Below, in pieces: positions 16,184 to 23,994 of a stretch of DNA of 64,000 bases. Position 1 is the stretch's first letter. Every line of letters starts with the position of its first letter. The stretch covers positions 34,775 through 98,774 of the forward strand of contig JAHDLB010000043.1 of NCBI GenBank assembly GCA_018432315.1. The letters are read 5' to 3'. The notes under the pieces are model-generated. The model saw only the letters and a list, made by a program, of their open reading frames with translations. It had not been told where the DNA came from and ran no database searches. Origin of the DNA: Anaerolineae bacterium. Its GTDB lineage: Bacteria; Chloroflexota; Anaerolineae; Aggregatilineales; Aggregatilineaceae. The position numbers and the translations under genes are program-made.

Positions 16184-17377
16184 ATGCCCAACGCACCGCT
16201 CACCATTGGAATTGAAGAAGAATACCAGCTCGTCGATCCCGAAACGCGCGAGCTTACGTCGTACGTGCAGCAGATGATGAACCGCGGGCGCATGGTGTTG
16301 GGCGACCAGCTCAAACAGGAATTCATGCAGTCCCAAATCGAAGTGGGGAGCCACATCTGCCGCAACGTCACCGAGGCGCGCCAGGAGATCATCCGGCTGC
16401 GGCGGACGGTGAGTGAGGTTGCCCAGGAGAACGGCGCCCAGATCGTCGCGGCCTCGACGCACCCGTTTTCGCGCTGGATGGAGCAGCAGATCAGCGAGGG
16501 CGCGCGCTACGACGACCTGGCCTCGGAGATGAAAGACGCCGCGCGCCGCCTGTTGATCTTCGGGCTGCACATTCACCTGGGGTTCGGCAAGACGCCCGAG
16601 GCGATGGAGCTGGTCGTCGATATTCTCAACCAGTTTCGCTACTTCCTGCCGCACATCCTGGCGCTGACCACGTCTTCGCCGTTCTGGCATGGGCGCGACA
16701 CGGGCCTGAAGAGCTATCGCAGCCTGGTGTTCGAAAACATGCCCCGCTCCGGCATTCCGCCCCATTTCAGCAGTTACGCCGAATACGACCGCTACGTGAC
16801 CCTGATGGGCAAGGTAGGCTCGCTGAGAGGCGGCCCCACCACGCGAAAGCCGACCGATGCCGGCACCCTGAGCGGCGATCCGACAAAAATCTGGTGGGAT
16901 GCGCGCCCGCACCCGAACCTGGGCACGCTCGAAATCCGCATCTGCGACATGTGCACGCGCATCGACGAGGCGGTCGCGGTGGCGGCGCTCGTTCAGGCGA
17001 TTGCCGCCAAGCTGATCAAGCTGCGCAACCAGAACCTGTCGTGGCGGATCTATCGCGGCGTGTACCTGCAAGAGAACAAGTGGCGGGCCGTGCGCTATGG
17101 CGTGGACGGCAAGCTGATCGATTTCGGGATCGAGCAGGAAGTGCCGATGCGCTTCCTGGTGAACGAACTGCTGGAGATCGTCGATGACGTGGTCGACGAT
17201 CTCGGCTCGCGCGAGGCGATCGGCGGGATCGCGAAGATCGTCGAGGACGGCACCAGCGCCGACCGCCAGCTTCGCGTCTACCGGCGGGCACTGGGGCAGG
17301 GGGCCACCGAGCGCGAGGCGCTGTTCGCCGTGGTCGATCACCTGATGGCCGAGACGGCGGAAGGGTGGTCGGCCTGA
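16184..17377 (+). CDS. GCS2-family carboxylate-amine ligase (YbdK-like)
   Basis: 397 residues of the glutamate-cysteine ligase 2 family, which joins a carboxylate such as glutamate gamma-carboxyl to an amine with ATP. Visible signatures are TIGIEEEYQLVD (residues 7-18, metal-binding acidic cluster), SQIEVGSHICRNV, AASTHPFSRW, GLHIHLGFG, TLEIRICDMCTRIDEAVAVAAL and the Arg-rich RIYRGVYLQENKWRAVRYG. ATG 16184 has GGAGAGAAG upstream and begins the conserved region, so the longer upstream frame is rejected. A GTG-started methyltransferase follows directly, with its start codon touching this stop. Whether it makes gamma-glutamylcysteine or another amide cannot be decided; many family members have unknown substrates. 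Confidence 0.88.
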   Translation: MPNAPLTIGIEEEYQLVDPETRELTSYVQQMMNRGRMVLGDQLKQEFMQSQIEVGSHICRNVTEARQEIIRLRRTVSEVAQENGAQIVAASTHPFSRWMEQQISEGARYDDLASEMKDAARRLLIFGLHIHLGFGKTPEAMELVVDILNQFRYFLPHILALTTSSPFWHGRDTGLKSYRSLVFENMPRSGIPPHFSSYAEYDRYVTLMGKVGSLRGGPTTRKPTDAGTLSGDPTKIWWDARPHPNLGTLEIRICDMCTRIDEAVAVAALVQAIAAKLIKLRNQNLSWRIYRGVYLQENKWRAVRYGVDGKLIDFGIEQEVPMRFLVNELLEIVDDVVDDLGSREAIGGIAKIVEDGTSADRQLRVYRRALGQGATEREALFAVVDHLMAETAEGWSA

Positions 17378-18226
17378 GTGCGCGGTACGAGCCGCGCGCG
17401 CGTGGTCGCCGGGTGGTTCGACGAGGCGGCGGCGCGGGCCGAGCGCGACGTCGTCCCCGTGTTGGCGCCGCTGGTTGCCGATTTCGTCCGCTACGCGCAG
17501 CCTGGGCCGGCGGACGTCGTGCTGGACGTGGGAACCGGCACCGGGCCGGTCGCCCGCCTGATCGCGCCACACGTGCGGCAGGTCGTCGGGCTGGACGTCT
17601 CGGCGCGCTCGCTGGCGATTGCCCGGCACAGCCTCGCGCCGGGCCGGGGCGCGGTCGTCCAGGCGGCAATCGAGGATGCGCCGTTCCGGCGCGGGACGTT
17701 CTCGTTGGTCCTGGCGTCGTTCGGGCTGAACGCGACCGAGCCGGGCCGGGCGCTGCGGGCTATCTGGCGCTGCCTGGCGCCGGGGGGCAGGCTGGCGATC
17801 CAGGAGTGGGGGCCAGCGGATGCGGCCAGCCACGCGCTCGACGAACTGCTGGCGGCTCACGCCGTCGCCGAGCCGGATGGTGCGCTGGCGGCGCTGCGCG
17901 CGTCGCCGGACGAGCTGGGACCCCTCTGGCGCGACTATCTCCAGGACCCCGACGATGTCCGTGACTGGCTGGAAGATGCCGGGTTCGCCGTGCTGGACGC
18001 GGTCGAAGTCGCCCCGGTGACCCTCCGGCTGGAGACGCCGGACGTGTTTTTGCGCTACCTGCTGGCCCCGGCGTTCCGGCATCGCGAGGTCACGGCGATG
18101 CCGCCCGGCGCGCGGTCGGCCTTTCTGGAGGCGGCCCGCGCCCGGCTGGCGGCGGATGCCGGACCCGGCGGCGCGCTGACGTGGCAGCCGGTCGTGCTGC
18201 GCGCGCGGGCGCAGCTCAAGGGATGA
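17378..18226 (+). CDS. class I SAM-dependent methyltransferase
   Basis: 282 residues. Motif I VVLDVGTGTGPVA is at residues 47-58, the acidic loop is in VVGLDVSARSLAIA, and FSLVLASFGLNATEPGRALR with LAPGGRLAIQEWG completes the Methyltransf_11/UbiE-like domain. The GTG start codon follows the ligase stop without a gap, implying coupled translation. It ends directly against the convergent 67-residue membrane protein gene. Substrate unknown. It resembles small-molecule methyltransferases (quinone or arsenite type) only in general pattern. Confidence 0.82.
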   Translation: MRGTSRARVVAGWFDEAAARAERDVVPVLAPLVADFVRYAQPGPADVVLDVGTGTGPVARLIAPHVRQVVGLDVSARSLAIARHSLAPGRGAVVQAAIEDAPFRRGTFSLVLASFGLNATEPGRALRAIWRCLAPGGRLAIQEWGPADAASHALDELLAAHAVAEPDGALAALRASPDELGPLWRDYLQDPDDVRDWLEDAGFAVLDAVEVAPVTLRLETPDVFLRYLLAPAFRHREVTAMPPGARSAFLEAARARLAADAGPGGALTWQPVVLRARAQLKG

Positions 18227-18430
18227 TCAGTCGGTGTAAATGGCGACCAGCCCGGACAGCACGCCCAGACCTAGCGTGATCATCAGGCTGACCCCGAAAA
18301 TGGACGTCAGCCGGTCGGACGGGTAGTACAGGAGATACACGCCGATCGCGGTGAACGCGATCAGCGAGGCGAACGCGGCCCAGTACACGGGCACTTCTTT
18401 GGATGGGGGGCGGGAAAACTCAGTGGTCAT
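18227..18430 (-). CDS. 67-residue two-helix membrane protein
   Basis: Not recognised. A short polar N-terminus (PPSKEVPVYW) is followed by two hydrophobic helices (about residues 15-36 and 43-64). ATG 18430 lies five bases after the stop of the preceding gene, so this is the last member of the six-gene AddB-AddA operon. No function can be proposed. Confidence 0.6.
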   Translation of the reverse strand: MTTEFSRPPSKEVPVYWAAFASLIAFTAIGVYLLYYPSDRLTSIFGVSLMITLGLGVLSGLVAIYTD

Positions 18431-18435
18431 TGGTT

Positions 18436-19083
18436 TCAGGGTTGGGTGGCAAACCGGATCAGGCCGAATCCCTGCCAGGGAGTCGACGGGGGATAGTATA
18501 TCGTTTCTGCGGCGGGCGGCGAGTCCCCGCTGATGACGAACAGCCCGATCACGGCGTCGCCGGGGAGCAGTTCCGCCTGGTCGAGATCGGACCGGGATGG
18601 CACGACCAATACCTCCAGCCGCCGCCCCGCGTATTGCAGGCTGACCTGGTCGGCCAACAGGCTCACGCGGTCCGGCGGCCCCAGGGCGGCCAGCACGTCG
18701 CCAGCGCTCATCAGCGCGGGGTTGGCGTCCTGCCGCCAGTCGCGCGTCAGGTGGTAGCTGTGCGTCGCCCAGTAGAGCAGCACCGGCAGGGGCCGCTCCG
18801 CACTATTCGTCCACGTGAAGGCGATCAGCGGATCGTACCCGCCCGGCTGGAGCCCTTCGACGACGGTTACGCTGGCCGGCGCGACGCGGCGCGATTCGCG
18901 CAGCCCGGCGAGCACGTCATCGGGCGACAGGGACGCGAAGCACAGCCCGTTCCAGCAGCCGCTTTCGTCGGGGAACGGGAAGCCCGCCCCGTTGTGGCCC
19001 TGCTGGCCGAGCCAGCGCGCCCCCGCCGCGCCCGCGATCAGGACCGCGAAGAGGGCGGCGAGCAGCCACCCGAACAGCTTCAC
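18436..19083 (-). CDS. membrane-anchored small exported protein, CWxGLxP family member 1
   Basis: 215 residues from GTG 19083, five bases after the permease stop. One N-terminal transmembrane segment (residues 4-24) is followed by an extracytoplasmic domain. It carries SGCWNGLCFASLSPDDV near residue 42 and later SAGDVLAALGPPDRVSLL. Two genes at 50.2-51.5 kb share both signatures in the same order. The second motif recalls the LGxP turn of BamE/SmpA-like small domains; that comparison is only a hypothesis. The conserved cysteines suggest a disulfide outside the membrane. Function unknown. Confidence 0.65.
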   Translation of the reverse strand: MKLFGWLLAALFAVLIAGAAGARWLGQQGHNGAGFPFPDESGCWNGLCFASLSPDDVLAGLRESRRVAPASVTVVEGLQPGGYDPLIAFTWTNSAERPLPVLLYWATHSYHLTRDWRQDANPALMSAGDVLAALGPPDRVSLLADQVSLQYAGRRLEVLVVPSRSDLDQAELLPGDAVIGLFVISGDSPPAAETIYYPPSTPWQGFGLIRFATQP

Positions 19084-19087
19084 CGTC

Positions 19088-20071
19088 TCATTCCCGGCCC
19101 GGCAGCGAGGCATGCCGGGCGGCCAGCCGCAGCAGGCCATTGGTGATCAGCCCCAGCGCGAGGACGATCACCAGCACCAGCCCGCCGACCAGCACCCCGT
19201 ACTCGACGTCGGCCCACATCTCGAACTGCGTGCGCAGGTCCATCAGGCGCAGGCCGTGGTCCCCGGCCAGCGCGAGGATCACGTGATCGCGCCACGAGCC
19301 CGCGTCGGACGTGTACCACGATGCCCGGCCATTCACGTCGATCGCCAGCAGCGCCAGCCCAAAGGCGAACCATTGACCGATCACCACGGCCAGCCGCAGC
19401 AGGCTCGCGATCTGGCGGCGGCGAATGACCGTCGCCAGGCTGAGCCCCAGCGCGGCGTTGAAGCCGATCAGGGCCAGCGGCAGGACGAGCGAGGCGGTCA
19501 TCCCGGCGGCGAGCAGGGCCAGCCCGGCTTCGAGCGGCACGTCCGGCGTGATCCCGACCAGGTACAGGTCCAGGTGGCGGCCCTGGTAGGCGGTCAGGTC
19601 GACCAGCATCCGCCCGGCGAAGAACAGGCGTGGCACGATGATGATCGCCAGCAGCCAGCGCAGTTGGTAGAACATGGCCGCCCAGCGCGCCCAGATCGCC
19701 AGCTCGCCGCCGTGGCTGGTGATCTTGAGTGTTTCCCAGGTGCCGCGCGCCTGCTCGATCGCCAGGGCGTTCGCCGGGCCCAAGATGGCGAGGAGCATGG
19801 CGAAGAACTGGACGAGCGCCAGCGGGAAATACAGGACGGCGAACAACGGCGAGCCGTGAAAACTACTCAGGCCCAGGGGCGTGTCCTGCTGGGCCATGCG
19901 GTAGCTGAACAGCAGCACGGCGATGAGCACCCCGGCGCCGATCACGTTGATCGCCAGCCGGATGAGCGGCGGGTGGCGGCGTTCTTCGCGCTGGAGCATG
20001 TAGCGCAGCATCGGGTTGCCGGGCCGCGCCCAGGGTGGGACCTGCGCCAACAGGTAATCGTGCGCTCGCAT
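19088..20071 (-). CDS. ABC-2-like multi-span membrane protein
   Basis: 327 residues with about six hydrophobic segments. The order is a cytoplasmic N-terminus with PGNPMLRYMLQREERRHPP, helices near 40-58 and 80-100, a GTWETLKIT loop, helices near 132-150, 185-215 and 230-248, a periplasmic loop, and a final helix near 292-316. GTWETLKITSHGG is like the coupling region of ABC-2 permeases (usually 'GTLE.L..TP'), so I read it as an ABC exporter membrane subunit or ABC-related membrane protein. No ATPase gene is adjacent, which is unusual. It sits 18 bases after addA in the operon. Confidence 0.6.
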   Translation of the reverse strand: MRAHDYLLAQVPPWARPGNPMLRYMLQREERRHPPLIRLAINVIGAGVLIAVLLFSYRMAQQDTPLGLSSFHGSPLFAVLYFPLALVQFFAMLLAILGPANALAIEQARGTWETLKITSHGGELAIWARWAAMFYQLRWLLAIIIVPRLFFAGRMLVDLTAYQGRHLDLYLVGITPDVPLEAGLALLAAGMTASLVLPLALIGFNAALGLSLATVIRRRQIASLLRLAVVIGQWFAFGLALLAIDVNGRASWYTSDAGSWRDHVILALAGDHGLRLMDLRTQFEMWADVEYGVLVGGLVLVIVLALGLITNGLLRLAARHASLPGRE

Positions 20072-20089
20072 GTGGCTCCCCAGGTCCGG

Positions 20090-23000
20090 TCAGCGCCCGG
20101 TGTCCAGCGCCGCCCGGATGTCCTCTTCGAGATGATTCAGGGCCGCGCGCCAGTCGTCCGGCTTCACCTTCACCAGCCGCCCCGGATAGATGTAGTATAA
20201 GAAAGTCTGCGGATATTGCCCGATCCTGGCTTCGACCGCCGCCGCGTAGACGCCGACCTGCAGCGCGTAGCGCGGGGCGTCCTGTTCGACACGCGGCCAA
20301 TTGAGGGGCGGCGTCTTGTAGTCCAGCACGTGCCACTGGCCGCGCCGGTCGCGGTACAGCACGTCGATCGTCCCGTGGATGGCGCGCACCCCGGTATGGT
20401 AGACGAACGTCACCTCGCGGTGGACTTCCTCCGCCCGCTCGATCTCGTGGCGGATGGAGCTGGCCTCGAACCGGCCCAGCAGGTCCAGCGCGCGGCGGAT
20501 CGCCTCGTCGACCAGGGGCGAATCGGTCAGCCCGGCGCTCCAGGCGTAGGTTTGCAGCCAGCGGCGCAGGTCGTCGGGGGCCGTCTGGGCGGGCAGCAGC
20601 CAGCTTTGCAGCGCCCGGTGGACCATGTCGCCGATGATCTGGCCGATGCGCTGCGCTCCGGTCGGGTGGGCGGGCAGGGGGCGGATTGGCTCGGGCATGT
20701 CGTAGAGCACGGAGTGGCGGAACGCGGCCCAGCCATCATCGACCGGCTCGTAATGGCGCGCGCTGCCCAGGCGAGCGATCTGGGTGACCGTGAGGGCGCG
20801 GGCCGGGGCGGTGGGGTCGAGGGGGATCGCGTCCATCAGTGGGGGCAGCGCTGCCGGCGTGTCGGGGAACGGGCGCCCCGCTCGCACGTTGGGATCATCC
20901 CAGAGCGTACCGCGATCGGGCGGGCGCGGCGACAGGACGTGATCGGGCGGCGGCTGGGCCGGGACGTGGAGCACGCACGCGCCCCAGTCGAAGGCCAGCT
21001 TTTCCGGATCGGGATTCGGCTCGCAGCCGTCAATGTCGAGCGCGGCCAGCCACTGGTCGAGCCACGTGCTGTCCCCGCGCGTCTTCTTCGACTGCGCGCC
21101 GCTGACGATCAGCGCGTCCTGGGCGCGGGTAGCGCCCACGTAGAGCAGGCGGCGGTGCTCGGCAGCTTCGCGCCGGTCGGCCAGCGCGGCGGCCCGGTGC
21201 CAGGCGAAGGGCGGCGTTTTGTCGTCAGGATCGTCGAGCGGGACCTTGCAGGCCGGGCCGCATTCGGGATCGACCAGCAGCGTGCCGTGGCGCGCCTTGT
21301 GCTCCCAGGCGGCGTCCGCCAGCACGACGACCGGGAATTCCAGCCCCTTGCTCTTGTGGACCGTCATCAGTTTGACGGCGCCTTCGGCCTCGACCGCCGC
21401 TTCGCCCTCGCGGACCTCGCGCGTGGTCAGCTCCTGCGCATAGGCGTTGAACGCGCTCAGCGAGATGCGCCCCGATGCGCGCGCCAGCGTGAACAGCTTT
21501 TCCACGTTGCCGCGCCGCCGGGCGCCGTCGCTCAACCCGGTGAGCGTCGCGGCGTACCCGGTGAGGCTCAGCGCGCGGGCTAGCAGGTCCGCGATGGGCG
21601 CGCGCCCGGCCATGTCGCGCAGCTCGTCCAGCGTGGCGCGGGCGAACTGGCGCGCCTCGGCATCGCGTGCGGGGAACAGCGGCAGGTCGTCGTCGAACAG
21701 GGCATCCCACAGCAGGGGCCGCGATCCGTCCGGCTGGCGAGCCGCCCGCAGCGCGTAGAGCGCGTCGTCGCTCAGGCCGAACAGCGGCGAGCGCAGCGCC
21801 ACGGCCAGCGAGAGATTGTCCGCCGGGTCGTGCAGCGCCCGCAGCAGGTGCAGCAGGTCCCAGACTTCCTGGCGGTCGAAATAGCCTTTCCCGGCCACGG
21901 TGACATAGGGCAGTCCCGCCGCCTTGAACACGTCCTCGTACAGCGGCGCGCGGGTCATGGCGCGGAACAGGATCGCGACGTCGCCGTACCCCACCGGGCG
22001 GTACGCGCCGCGCCCGCCCTCGCGAGCGTGATCGGGGACGAAGGCGAGGTCCGGCAGCGCGGCGTGATCCAGCCCGGCATCCCACACGAGCGCGCCGCTT
22101 TGCACCAGGGCGTGAATCTGCCCGGCGATCTCCCACGCTTCCCAGCGCCGCCGCTCGTCGAGCAGCGGGCCATCCTCCAGTTGGGGGATGACGATCACGC
22201 GCAGCGGGGCATCGTGCAGCGCCACCGCGCCCGGCTGGGCGGGGCGGTGCGCGGCCATCTCGCGGTCGAGCGCGATCTCGTAGCGCAAGGCCGGGCCGTC
22301 ACCGGGCTGGAGCACGCGCCCGAAGATGGCGTTGCAGGCGGCTACCAGCCGGCTGTGCGTCCGGAATGAGGTGGACAGCGGCAGGTCCTGGCCGCCGCTG
22401 GCGGTGAAGTCGGCCCGCACGCGCCCAAAGACGCTGACGTCCGCGCCGCGAAAGGCGTAGATGCTCTGCTTGGGATCGCCCACCACGAACAGCCGCCCCT
22501 CCGCACCCGCCCGGCCCACCCCCGCGAGGCGGTAGACGATCTCGCGCTGGGCGTCGTTCGTGTCCTGGAATTCGTCGACCAGGATGTGCCGGATCTCCTC
22601 GCCGTAGAACGCCGCCACGCCGGGCGCCCCTTCGAGCAGCCGCCGCGCCCGGCTCTCCAGGTCGTCGAAATCGAGCGCGGCGCGGGCGTCTTTGGCGCTC
22701 TGGTACGTCTCCGCTGCCAGCGCGATCGCGGCCCGCCACAGCCCCAGCAGGCGCGCGGCCTGCTCGTCGCGCTTGCAGATCGCCGGCGGGTAGGCTTCCA
22801 GCCACGCCTTGAGCGTCTCGCGGACCGTCTTCAGGGCGGCTTTCGCCCAGTCGACGGCGTCTTTGCTGCCCCAGTTCTTCGCCGAGCCAACGTTCAGTTT
22901 GATGGCGGCGATCGTTTCCTGGCCGGTGGCGAAGAACGCATCGGGCTCGCAGGTCAGCAGGACGTCGCGCCGGGTGTGGACGACCCGCCAGACGTCGGAC

Positions 23001-23716
23001 AGCTTGTCGTCCGGCGGGAGCGCGCCGGGCGGCACGGCGTCCAGCGCGGCCCGCCAGTCCGGGTCCCCGCGCAGCGCGTCCAGCCGGGCGCGGACGTCCG
23101 TTTGCCAGTCGTTCCGCCACCTGTCCAGCAGCGTTTCCGGCGGGGTGCCCAGCGCTTCCAGCGCGGGCCGGGCCGTGCTGCTGGGCGCGTACTCGCGCAG
23201 CACGGCGCGCACCTCGCGCACGTCATAGCGCGCCAGCAGCGCCGCCGCGGGGTGATCGTCCCGGCTCAGCCGGGCGAGCGCCAGCTCGATCGCGTCGTCG
23301 AGCACGATCGCGGCCTCGTTCTCGTCCAGCACCTCGAACCCCGGATCGATCCCGGCCTCGGCGGGGTGGGCGCGCAGCACCTGGGCGCACAGCGTGTGAA
23401 TGGTGCTGATGCGCGCCGTGGTGAGCTCGGCCTGCCGTTCCAGCCAGTGATCCAGCGCGGCGGAGTCGCCCCTGGCGGCGGCCTCGGCGAGGCGCGCCTC
23501 GATGCGCATCCGCACCCGGTCGCGCATTTCGCGCGCGGCCTTCTCGGTGAACGTGATCGCGACGATGGACGACAGCGGCCGGTCCCGGTGCGCGTCGAGC
23601 AGGGCGAGGTAGCGCTCGACCAGGACGTGCGTCTTGCCACTGCCCGCGCCCGCCGTCACGATCAGGTTGCGGTCGTGGATGGAGATGGCGGCGGCCTGTT
23701 CGTCGGTGAATCGCAT
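20090..23716 (-). CDS. addA: AddA-type UvrD/Rep helicase with PD-(D/E)XK nuclease domain
   Basis: 1208 residues, the usual AddA size. This is a 3'-5' SF1A helicase-nuclease that with AddB processes double-strand breaks for RecA loading. Motifs: Walker A VTAGAGSGKTHVLVERY (residues 20-36), VAITFTEKAAREMRDRV (Ia), ILVDEFQDTNDAQREI (II), VGDPKQSIYAFRGADV (III), VKLMTVHKSKGLEFPVVVLAD (V) and RRLLYVGATRAQDALIVSG (VI). The C-terminal nuclease has GTIDVLYRDRRGQ and HVLDYKTPP with the catalytic D-x-K. ATG 23716 begins at MRFTDEQ, the normal N-terminus, so an upstream in-frame extension through a membrane protein gene is rejected. The addB-like gene is upstream, separated only by a small membrane protein gene. 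Confidence 0.93.
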   Translation of the reverse strand: MRFTDEQAAAISIHDRNLIVTAGAGSGKTHVLVERYLALLDAHRDRPLSSIVAITFTEKAAREMRDRVRMRIEARLAEAAARGDSAALDHWLERQAELTTARISTIHTLCAQVLRAHPAEAGIDPGFEVLDENEAAIVLDDAIELALARLSRDDHPAAALLARYDVREVRAVLREYAPSSTARPALEALGTPPETLLDRWRNDWQTDVRARLDALRGDPDWRAALDAVPPGALPPDDKLSDVWRVVHTRRDVLLTCEPDAFFATGQETIAAIKLNVGSAKNWGSKDAVDWAKAALKTVRETLKAWLEAYPPAICKRDEQAARLLGLWRAAIALAAETYQSAKDARAALDFDDLESRARRLLEGAPGVAAFYGEEIRHILVDEFQDTNDAQREIVYRLAGVGRAGAEGRLFVVGDPKQSIYAFRGADVSVFGRVRADFTASGGQDLPLSTSFRTHSRLVAACNAIFGRVLQPGDGPALRYEIALDREMAAHRPAQPGAVALHDAPLRVIVIPQLEDGPLLDERRRWEAWEIAGQIHALVQSGALVWDAGLDHAALPDLAFVPDHAREGGRGAYRPVGYGDVAILFRAMTRAPLYEDVFKAAGLPYVTVAGKGYFDRQEVWDLLHLLRALHDPADNLSLAVALRSPLFGLSDDALYALRAARQPDGSRPLLWDALFDDDLPLFPARDAEARQFARATLDELRDMAGRAPIADLLARALSLTGYAATLTGLSDGARRRGNVEKLFTLARASGRISLSAFNAYAQELTTREVREGEAAVEAEGAVKLMTVHKSKGLEFPVVVLADAAWEHKARHGTLLVDPECGPACKVPLDDPDDKTPPFAWHRAAALADRREAAEHRRLLYVGATRAQDALIVSGAQSKKTRGDSTWLDQWLAALDIDGCEPNPDPEKLAFDWGACVLHVPAQPPPDHVLSPRPPDRGTLWDDPNVRAGRPFPDTPAALPPLMDAIPLDPTAPARALTVTQIARLGSARHYEPVDDGWAAFRHSVLYDMPEPIRPLPAHPTGAQRIGQIIGDMVHRALQSWLLPAQTAPDDLRRWLQTYAWSAGLTDSPLVDEAIRRALDLLGRFEASSIRHEIERAEEVHREVTFVYHTGVRAIHGTIDVLYRDRRGQWHVLDYKTPPLNWPRVEQDAPRYALQVGVYAAAVEARIGQYPQTFLYYIYPGRLVKVKPDDWRAALNHLEEDIRAALDTGR

Positions 23717-23736
23717 AGTGTCGGACTCCGTGCTCG

Positions 23737-23994
23737 TTACAGGGGAAGGTCGGCGATCAGCAGGCCGGCGGTCAGCGTGATGGCAGCGATGATCGCGAAC
23801 GCGGCCAACTGGTTGCGCCGGGTCCACTCGATGCGCTTGCGCCCGTACCGGTCCACGCTGGGCGAAAACAACAGCAGGCCGCAGCCGAGCAGCGTCCAGA
23901 CCGCGCCCACGTAGAAATCGCCGAACAGCAGCGTGACGTTGCCCAGCACGAAAAACGCGCCGCCCATGATCTGCTCGGTGGTCCACCCGTTCAT
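23737..23994 (-). CDS. 85-residue two-helix membrane protein between addB and addA
   Basis: Not recognised. Two strongly hydrophobic segments (about residues 9-43 and 62-82) flank a basic loop (DRYGRKRIEWTRRNQ). Its ATG overlaps the addB stop codon as ATGA, and addA starts 20 bases after its end, so it is translationally coupled inside the addBA unit. A membrane protein here is not part of known AddAB biochemistry. Confidence 0.65.
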   Translation of the reverse strand: MNGWTTEQIMGGAFFVLGNVTLLFGDFYVGAVWTLLGCGLLLFSPSVDRYGRKRIEWTRRNQLAAFAIIAAITLTAGLLIADLPL

